A DNA stretch of 9,119 bases, from assembly GCA_045578045.1 (NCBI GenBank), contig JAZNJM010000050.1, positions 1-9,119 on the forward strand. Reading direction: 5' to 3'. Every line of letters begins with the position of its first letter. Position 1 is the first letter of the stretch. The translations under genes and the position numbers were made by a program. This DNA is from SIG653 sp045578045 (GTDB lineage Bacteria > Bacillota > Clostridia > Oscillospirales > CAG-382). The notes below the pieces were generated by a model. The model saw nothing but the letters and a program-made list of their open reading frames with translations, did no database searches and was not told where the DNA came from. Below, piece after piece: positions 1 to 5,393 of this stretch.

Positions 1-840
1 AGCGTCAATAGTGAAATTTACGTCAGTTGCAACGGTTCTGTCAATAAGGGTATACCAAACCTCTTGTGTGTAGAAAGTACCTGCATCACAAGTTATTCTA
101 CACTTTATTTTACAAAAGCTCAAATCCTCATCCCACGTATCACCAAAGTAGGAATGCTGTTTATAATGGTTCGTATGACAGCCTTCATAGTATAAGCCGT
201 CCATAATTTCAAGGTCGCCGCCCCAGCTACCCACACCACCTTCATCTCCATATGTATAAATCCATTGATATCTGACGTTTGTTGCATTTTTAACGTCAAC
301 AACTATTTCCGCAGGATTTCCTTCATATGGAGAAAGCTGCATTTTCGTTATCTGAATAATGGGATCTCCATTTACTGCTGCTATTGTTGCATAAGTTGCG
401 GTGAATTCATAATAAATTTTGCTACCAGTGTCCCATTTTTGCGGTTTTAATTTAACTCCATTCAAATAGCTGTTTGTTGAACCAAAGCTTGATGAAAATT
501 CATAATCGCTTTTTGTTTCAAGCATCACCGAAACAGTATAGGATTTACCCATAACCGCCTTTGTTTTTTTTGCGAGAGGCGTTCCCGAGCCGCTTTCATA
601 CCAAGTAACCGTATACTTGAAAGGCAAATCGTCTGTTCCTTCCCAGTATGTTACTTTGCCCTTATAACCAACTATGCGAGAAGAAGTTTTCAGTTCAAGT
701 CCGTTTACAGGAACGTCAACGTCAATTTTTGCATTATCAATAACAACGGTATCTGCTGCACTTGTCGTCAACGTGGCGGCAGGAATCACGCCAACAACCA
801 TAATAAGCACAAGCAACATACTTAAAATTCGTTTTTTCAT
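1..840 (-). CDS. Secreted protein with Ig-like modules, N-terminal 280 residues (3' end outside window)
   Basis: The frame is open from ATG at 840 to the window edge without a stop, so only the N-terminal 280 residues are present. An AAGGAG site (849-854) lies 8 nt upstream of the ATG. Residues 1-29 form a signal peptide: KKR, a hydrophobic core (ILSMLLVLIMVVGV), then a TTSAA cleavage region, so the protein is exported. Residues about 40-152 form a beta-rich module with the pattern W-Y-E...G-K-S-Y-T-V-S-V...Y-E-F...N-G, like modules common in clostridial surface proteins and like residues 329-400 of the dockerin protein next door. Residues about 160-266 look Ig-like (V-V-D-V-K-N-A-T-N-V-R-Y-Q-W, then K-C-R-I-T-C-D-A-G-T-F-Y). 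No catalytic motif is visible. The missing C-terminus could hold a dockerin, repeat or anchor. The role is inferred to be extracellular binding or adhesion; the exact function is unknown. Confidence 0.85.
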   Translation of the reverse strand, partial: MKKRILSMLLVLIMVVGVIPAATLTTSAADTVVIDNAKIDVDVPVNGLELKTSSRIVGYKGKVTYWEGTDDLPFKYTVTWYESGSGTPLAKKTKAVMGKSYTVSVMLETKSDYEFSSSFGSTNSYLNGVKLKPQKWDTGSKIYYEFTATYATIAAVNGDPIIQITKMQLSPYEGNPAEIVVDVKNATNVRYQWIYTYGDEGGVGSWGGDLEIMDGLYYEGCHTNHYKQHSYFGDTWDEDLSFCKIKCRITCDAGTFYTQEVWYTLIDRTVATDVNFTIDA

Positions 841-884
841 TGTTTTTGCTCCTTAGCGTTTGAAGATTTATTTTTTATTTTATA

Positions 885-947
885 CTGATTTTACACTATT
901 TTTTTCAAAATGTCACTAGTACAAGTAATAGTTTTTGGGATTTTTTT
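885..947 (-). repeat. Conserved promoter segment, copy A
   Basis: This 63-bp segment matches 3339-3401 at 59 of 63 positions. It covers the -10, spacer and -35 of the gene that starts at 840, plus about 30 bp upstream of the -35. The conserved upstream part (on the minus strand ATCCCAAAAACTATTA, then TACTAGTGACA) is longer than a core promoter needs, which suggests a regulator site or a recent duplication of the promoter region. Confidence 0.85.
888..916 (-). promoter_or_regulatory. Sigma-A-like promoter of the partial secreted-protein gene
   Basis: Read on the minus strand there is a -35 box GTGACA (911-916), a 17-nt spacer (894-910) and a -10 box TAAAAT (888-893). Transcription should start near 880, leaving a 5' leader of roughly 40 nt with an AAGGAG site at 849-854. 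The promoter sits inside a 63-bp segment repeated upstream of the dockerin gene. Confidence 0.7.
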
Positions 948-1015
948 ACAATTTTTATACTTTTTTAGGGGATTTTTTAGTTTTGGAATTATCGTTTCAG
1001 AAATTTTCAAAGAGT

Positions 1016-1048
1016 AAAAAATGCGGGGCATCGGATAGGTGATGCCCC
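1016..1048 (-). terminator. Rho-independent terminator after the dockerin gene
   Basis: Perfect 8-bp GC-rich stem GGGGCATC (1025-1032) with GATGCCCC (1041-1048) and an 8-nt loop. In the minus-strand transcript it is followed by GC and then a T-run (1021-1016). It lies about 115 bp past the stop of the dockerin gene and upstream of the next promoter, so the two secreted-protein genes are probably separate transcription units. Confidence 0.85.
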
Positions 1049-1161
1049 ATTAGTTAAAATTTTTCAAGTCAAAATCAACAATTTCAAAATGAAAGCTTTC
1101 TAAAAAAAGTTTGACTTTTTAACTTTAGCAAAAACTTTTAACTTCCAATTTTCAATTGATT

Positions 1162-3294
1162 TTATCCTTCAATTGTATAAGTTCCAAGGAAGTGACCTTT
1201 GATTCTCAGGTAGTCCGTTGAGTCAACAGCACCGTCTTTGTTAACGTCACCGGCAACAAATGCTGCGCCTTCAAGAGTATAAGTGCCAAGGAAATGACCT
1301 TTAATTCTCAGATAGTCCGTTGAGTCAATAACTCCGTCATTGTTAACGTCGCCGAGAAGATATTTGTTTTCCGTATCAGGTGAGGGATTGATCTTTTGCG
1401 GAAGAATCCACACTGAATCATATGTTTTAAGTGGTGTTTCTCCGTCCCATTCGGTTGCTGTTTCTATTTTATTTTTTCCATCACCCGAAACATAAACAAC
1501 ACCTTTTGAAATGGTAACTTCATCGTTGATAAACTGCCACCATCCACCGCCATCGAAAGCGTGGAATTCACCACCAAAAACATAAACTTTTGTTTCACCT
1601 GCAAAAACACCTGCCTGTGCAGTGTTGCAGTAAAGCTCACCACCATTCATCTGAAGTCCCTCAACGTCCATACAGCAGTATATATCAGCATCAATATAAA
1701 TTGTTCCGCCAATAATCGCAAGCCAGCCGTTTAAATTGATTCCGTTTGGCCTTGCTAATTTTGAATTAGAACCAATTACATCCAAAGAACCTTCGCCATC
1801 GATATAAAGCTCATGTGTATCTTCGTCTTTCTCAAAGCTATCACTAATAGATGAAACAGTATTTTTTCCTGTTATATCAATTATTAAAAAACCTTCGTTG
1901 AAAATAATATCTGCATTTCGGTCGATGAAATTAACAAAATATAAAACCCCATTTTTATAATATACATAGTTATCATCAGGTTTTATATTAGTAACCGTCG
2001 ATGCTCCTTTTACAAGATAATTTCCATCTTTCAAAGTTATATTTCCAATATCAACAGTGTGAGTTTCGTTATTATTTGTTGCAATATAATCTTTTTCAAG
2101 AACTCGGATTTTAAGATTTAAATCCTTGGTGTAATTGGTAACTAAATCGTTTCCAATATAGGCAGATGTAGATATATCGTCAAATTCGTATGAATTACCT
2201 GCTTTAACAGTAACTTTCAAACGATACTTTTCTCCTTCTATTAAAGTATCATTTGTTTTCAGATAATAAACTTCATCGTTTTCTTTGAGCCAAAGCCATT
2301 CAATACCTATTATCTCTGTATATGGACTATCTGCTTTTCCCTTAAAATCGGGAGTGCTATTTGATTCGGGAGCTAAAATATCAGCAATATCTATATAGCT
2401 TAATTTTTTAGTCCTTGAAAATTCTACCCAATCATAACCGGCGCTTTCTTCTTTGTCAAAGGAAACTGAATTATTTCCCGATGCACTAAAAGACCCTTTG
2501 CCTTCAACCGAGCTATATATAATCTCTCCGCCGTTTGTATAAATAGCACAATAACTTTCAGGGAATTCAGTATTATCTGAAACTATCTTCACATGGCTGT
2601 CATCAATAATTATGTTACCGCTGGAAAACAACCCCATTTCCGAGACGCTTATATCCACATCACAGCCGGAAAAACTTATGTTACTGCCATTTATATATGT
2701 ATGCATTCCACGAATGCCCCTCATCCTTATAGATGCGCCATATGCATATATTGAGGATGTTCCCGAATGTATACCGTAAGAATACTGGGAATATATATCT
2801 AAAAATACATCATCAACGGTAATTTCACCGACGGCATATATGGGTCTTTTGGCTTTCAGATAACATCTTCCGTTTCCATAGATCTCAATATCACCGTCGG
2901 AACATATGGCACGAGTTGTATAAGAAGCGTGTTTTCCAATGAGTGAACAATCCCCATTGATTACCAAAGACAAAGAGTTTTTGCTGTATATAACAGTTGG
3001 ATAAATAATTGTTGTGTATTTATCATATTTTTCTTCACAATAAAATCCATCTCCTGTATATGAGTAATCGTTGAGAATAAGTTCAGAACCGTTGTAAAAA
3101 GCATATCCTTCATCAGGCATACTTTCCTGTGTCTCTGTTGCTCCAACAGGGAGATAATCCCCCTTTTCCATAACTACTCCGCCAACGCAAACAACATTTT
3201 CTTCTGCCAAAACTTCGGGAACAAAAGCAGAAAAGGGAACAACCGACATCAAAAACAAAAATGCAAATGTAAAATACAGTAACCTTCTTTTCAT
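1162..3294 (-). CDS. Secreted dockerin type I protein with two beta-helix-like halves (710 aa)
   Basis: Exported protein. Residues 1-30 are a signal peptide (KRR, hydrophobic core, cleavage after V-L-A). Residues 31 to about 290 and about 405 to 640 are two related halves rich in short beta-strand and turn repeats (for example I-Y-G-N-G-R-C-Y-L, I-I-G-G-T-I-Y-I), consistent with a right-handed beta-helix or carbohydrate-binding fold. Each half opens with a similar block (V-x-V-G-G...G-D-Y-L-x-x-G-A; V-x-I-G-N...G-N-Y-L-x-x-G-A). Between them, residues about 329-400 form a small beta module shared with the protein encoded at 1-840. Residues 646-710 are a dockerin with two 34-residue repeats; calcium-loop residues D649, N651, D653, D657, D660 and the matching set from D683 are intact, which predicts binding to a type I cohesin. 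No catalytic residues are recognisable, so binding is likelier than hydrolysis. The ATG has AAGGAG at 3302-3307 with 7-nt spacing. No cohesin or scaffoldin is in the window. Confidence 0.9.
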   Translation of the reverse strand: MKRRLLYFTFAFLFLMSVVPFSAFVPEVLAEENVVCVGGVVMEKGDYLPVGATETQESMPDEGYAFYNGSELILNDYSYTGDGFYCEEKYDKYTTIIYPTVIYSKNSLSLVINGDCSLIGKHASYTTRAICSDGDIEIYGNGRCYLKAKRPIYAVGEITVDDVFLDIYSQYSYGIHSGTSSIYAYGASIRMRGIRGMHTYINGSNISFSGCDVDISVSEMGLFSSGNIIIDDSHVKIVSDNTEFPESYCAIYTNGGEIIYSSVEGKGSFSASGNNSVSFDKEESAGYDWVEFSRTKKLSYIDIADILAPESNSTPDFKGKADSPYTEIIGIEWLWLKENDEVYYLKTNDTLIEGEKYRLKVTVKAGNSYEFDDISTSAYIGNDLVTNYTKDLNLKIRVLEKDYIATNNNETHTVDIGNITLKDGNYLVKGASTVTNIKPDDNYVYYKNGVLYFVNFIDRNADIIFNEGFLIIDITGKNTVSSISDSFEKDEDTHELYIDGEGSLDVIGSNSKLARPNGINLNGWLAIIGGTIYIDADIYCCMDVEGLQMNGGELYCNTAQAGVFAGETKVYVFGGEFHAFDGGGWWQFINDEVTISKGVVYVSGDGKNKIETATEWDGETPLKTYDSVWILPQKINPSPDTENKYLLGDVNNDGVIDSTDYLRIKGHFLGTYTLEGAAFVAGDVNKDGAVDSTDYLRIKGHFLGTYTIEG
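1166..1354 (-). repeat. Dockerin-encoding tandem duplication
   Basis: Segments 1166-1252 and 1268-1354 are offset by 102 bp (34 codons) and share roughly seven of every eight bases. They encode the two dockerin calcium-binding repeats, both containing D-S-T-D-Y-L-R-I-K-G-H-F-L-G-T-Y. The differences are mostly silent or conservative. This near-identity is typical of dockerins, which bind cohesin with pseudo-twofold symmetry. Confidence 0.85.
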
Positions 3295-3338
3295 ATTTTA
3301 TCTCCTTATCATTTATTTTAATTTTTTTATTTTCTATG

Positions 3339-3401
3339 TTGATTATACACTATTTTTTTCAAAATGTCACTAGTAAAAATAATAGTTTTTGGGATTTTTT
3401 T
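3339..3401 (-). repeat. Conserved promoter segment, copy B
   Basis: Partner of the segment at 885-947, offset 2454 bp, with four differences in 63 bases: one at the edge, one in the -10 and two upstream of the -35. It ends just before the AT-rich stretch leading to the operon terminator at 3430. Outside this segment the two upstream regions no longer align well, so the match is a bounded block and not a general similarity. Confidence 0.85.
3342..3370 (-). promoter_or_regulatory. Sigma-A-like promoter of the dockerin gene
   Basis: On the minus strand: -35 GTGACA (3365-3370), 17-nt spacer (3348-3364), and a perfect -10 TATAAT (3342-3347). The predicted start near 3334 gives a leader of about 40 nt with AAGGAG at 3302-3307. 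The perfect -10 suggests a stronger promoter than the sister copy, which has TAAAAT. Confidence 0.8.
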
Positions 3402-3429
3402 TTATAAATTTCAAAAAAAATTTTCGTCC

Positions 3430-3475
3430 AAAAAAACAAAATACAGTCTTCAGTGTTTCCAAAAGGCTGTATTTT
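3430..3475 (-). terminator. Rho-independent terminator of the signalling operon
   Basis: In the minus-strand transcript AAAATACAG (3467-3475) pairs with CTGTATTTT (3438-3446). The stem can extend inward by CTT/AAG after one mismatch, and a T-run follows at 3436-3430. It starts only 5 nt after the response-regulator stop codon and separates the operon from the dockerin gene's promoter. Confidence 0.85.
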
Positions 3476-3480
3476 TGTGT

Positions 3481-4122
3481 TTATTCTTCGTTTTTCTTTT
3501 CAGGCGTGACGATGATAAGATTTTTTTGTGCAACGGCAATAAGAAGCTCCATTCTTGTCCGATATCCTGTTTTGTCAAGAATCTTGCCTAAGTGCCAACG
3601 AATATTGGCTTTTGTGCAACCTAACATCAAAGCGGCATCTTCATCAGACGTGCTTTGCATCAAGGCACGAAGGACTTCAAACTCGGAATCGGTCAATTCA
3701 TAGCTTGTAGTAAGTCCTAAACGAACTTCGGGTGTTTTATCGGGGAAGATGTGTTCTCCCTTCATAGTTCTGTTCATTACTTCTATTAACTCACATTGAC
3801 TTGCATCCTTATACCAAAAGCTGTCGGCTTTTGCGTTTTTTGCCCTCTCTATAAACGTATGTTCTGCCATAGAGGTTACTACAATAACTTTTATTTTGGG
3901 AAATTTCTTTTTAATAACTCCGCAAGCTTCGATGCCGTTTTCGTCACGTGCTGTGCAAACGTCCATAAGAATAAGGTCTATTTGTTCACGCATACAAAAA
4001 AGTTCTGCATCAGCTGCGTTGGTGATAACCCCTGCAAGAGCATAGTTTTTGCTTGAATTGATAATGGCTTCCATATTTTCCTGAGCCATTTTCTGATCTT
4101 CAACTATAAGCACTTTTGTCAT
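3481..4122 (-). CDS. NarL/LuxR-family response regulator (213 aa)
   Basis: DNA-binding output protein of the operon's two-component system. The N-terminal receiver domain (residues 1 to about 122) shows the full phosphorylation site: acidic pair E8-D9, phospho-acceptor D54 in I-L-M-D-V-C, T83 in V-V-T-S and K105 in W-Y-K-D. Residues about 142-197 are a LuxR-type helix-turn-helix: L-T-D-S-E-F-E-V-L at the first helix, then A-A-L-M-L-G-C-T-K-A-N-I-R-W-H-L-G-K-I-L as scaffold and recognition helices, then K-T-G-Y-R-T-R-M-E-L-L. Its length is normal for the family. The ATG overlaps the kinase stop as ATGA, with AAGG 6 nt upstream, so translation is coupled to the kinase. Likely activated by phosphotransfer from the adjacent kinase. 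Its targets are unknown; the duplicated promoter segment of the two downstream secreted-protein genes is the obvious candidate. Confidence 0.93.
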   Translation of the reverse strand: MTKVLIVEDQKMAQENMEAIINSSKNYALAGVITNAADAELFCMREQIDLILMDVCTARDENGIEACGVIKKKFPKIKVIVVTSMAEHTFIERAKNAKADSFWYKDASQCELIEVMNRTMKGEHIFPDKTPEVRLGLTTSYELTDSEFEVLRALMQSTSDEDAALMLGCTKANIRWHLGKILDKTGYRTRMELLIAVAQKNLIIVTPEKKNEE

Positions 4123-5393
4123 AACAAACCTTCTTTCTTTTTGGGTATAGCTACGGTCAATCTGAACGCCGGGAAAGAATCAACCGTCATTGTGCCGCCT
4201 GAACGTTCAACTCTGCGGCGTAAAGTGGAAAGTCCTCCGCCTTCAACTATTTCGCTTTCAGGTTTTTTTCCGTTGTTTGTGACCGTTACCGTTGCTTTTA
4301 TATCAGTTTCTTCAAAGGTCGCATATAGCTTTGAAGCTTCTGCATAGCGAACAGCATTTGTTACACACTCACGAACAGCACAGGTAAGGATATATGCAGA
4401 ATTTTCATCATTTGGCAAAATGCCTCTTTGAACGTACTCCAAACCAACTGACGCACAGGTTTTGCGAATCTGAGAAAGCATATCCTCGTCTTCGTTTTCG
4501 TTTGTATATTTAATCATAGAAACGGCTTTTTGCCACGAAGCGACAAGGGATTCGGGAATATTTTTGTCAGCTCCGTCAGAAAGAAGCTTTCTTGCTTCAA
4601 CAAGGCATTTTCCCATTTCATCGTGAACACGCATTTTTGTGTTTAGTATTTCTTCCTCACGTGTTACTGCAACAACGTTGGCAGAAAGTCTTTTCAGTTC
4701 TGCTTGAACTTTACGAAGATGCTCTGTTTCTGCTTGAAGCTCGACTCTTGTTTTTTGTATTTCTGAAACGTTAGTTGCAACATACTGAGTATAGCTTCCG
4801 CCATCATATGTGAAATTTCTTTTTTCCAAATGCCAAGACGTCCCGTCCTTCAAAACAAAAACTTTTCCCTCTTTTTTAACGTTGTTTTCGGGTATGAAAT
4901 CAAAGGCAAAGCAATTTTCAAGGTCGGTTATAAACTGAACGTCTTTTCCGCAAACGGCAAAGCTGAAACGATACATTGATAAATTGCAAAGAACAGGTAA
5001 CCCCGATTCGTTAAAGAAGCAAACCCCTGTTGGAAGGTTGTCAAAGGCTTCTTTGATTGATGTATTGTTTATGGTTTTTCGGTTTCTTGTTTCCCCAAGG
5101 AGAAGCCAGACTTCAACGCCAAGGAATAAAAGGATTGCACACAAAAGGACTATATAAGGCACGTGATGGTGCAAGCCCTGTCCTTCATCTGTCATTCGGC
5201 TGTCAAGCTGCATTATGACGTATAAAACAACGTCAAGGACGAACACGCCAAAAAGCACGGATATTTTGCTGATTTTGCATTTTCGCTTAAAAAGGAGAAT
5301 AAGTCCTGTTGCGAGGGATATGACCGAAAACTGACTTATTACAAGTAAAATACTTTGCATAAGTGAGCTTGCCTGATAAAAACAAGTTGTCAT
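4119..5393 (-). CDS. Membrane PAS-histidine kinase, HisKA_3/NarL-partner type (424 aa)
   Basis: Sensor kinase likely to phosphorylate the adjacent regulator. From the chosen start there are three membrane segments (about 14-35, 44-61, 78-99), a PAS-like domain (about 112-212, F-D-N-L-P-T-G-V-C-F-F through Q-Y-V-A-T-N-V-S), a coiled coil (about 211-251) and a dimerisation/phosphotransfer helix with the H-box at H257 (R-V-H-D-E-M-G). The ATPase domain has an N-box (E342-C-V-T-N346-A-V-R-Y-A) and G-box (E-G-G-G-L-S-T-L-R-R-R-V-E). The usual D-N-G is N-N-G, which I believe is common in this subfamily, so activity is not excluded. I chose ATG at 5393 over ATG at 5435 because AGGAGG (5403-5408) precedes it by 9 nt and it overlaps the upstream TGA as ATGA; the longer start would overlap the upstream gene by 46 bp without that site. 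Confidence 0.92.
   Translation of the reverse strand: MTTCFYQASSLMQSILLVISQFSVISLATGLILLFKRKCKISKISVLFGVFVLDVVLYVIMQLDSRMTDEGQGLHHHVPYIVLLCAILLFLGVEVWLLLGETRNRKTINNTSIKEAFDNLPTGVCFFNESGLPVLCNLSMYRFSFAVCGKDVQFITDLENCFAFDFIPENNVKKEGKVFVLKDGTSWHLEKRNFTYDGGSYTQYVATNVSEIQKTRVELQAETEHLRKVQAELKRLSANVVAVTREEEILNTKMRVHDEMGKCLVEARKLLSDGADKNIPESLVASWQKAVSMIKYTNENEDEDMLSQIRKTCASVGLEYVQRGILPNDENSAYILTCAVRECVTNAVRYAEASKLYATFEETDIKATVTVTNNGKKPESEIVEGGGLSTLRRRVERSGGTMTVDSFPAFRLTVAIPKKKEGLL

Larger units (their letters stand above)
841..1161. other. Intergenic region between the two secreted-protein genes
   Basis: This 321-bp AT-rich gap holds, from right to left in the direction of transcription, the terminator of the dockerin gene (1016-1048), the conserved promoter segment (885-947) and the ribosome binding site of the next gene (849-854). 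Between 1049 and 1161 I see only AT-rich sequence with a weak hairpin, AAAAAGT (1104-1110) and ACTTTTT (1114-1120). No small gene is credible here. Confidence 0.7.

Noticed and set aside
1049..1161. Second terminator or small RNA after the dockerin gene
   Set aside because: Only a weak A/T hairpin (1104-1120) is present, and the GC-rich hairpin at 1016-1048 is a clear terminator.
3389..3703. Plus-strand 104-codon frame across the operon terminator
   Set aside because: It overlaps the 3' end of the response regulator, the terminator and the promoter block, and reads low-complexity K/F-rich sequence without a credible ribosome binding site.
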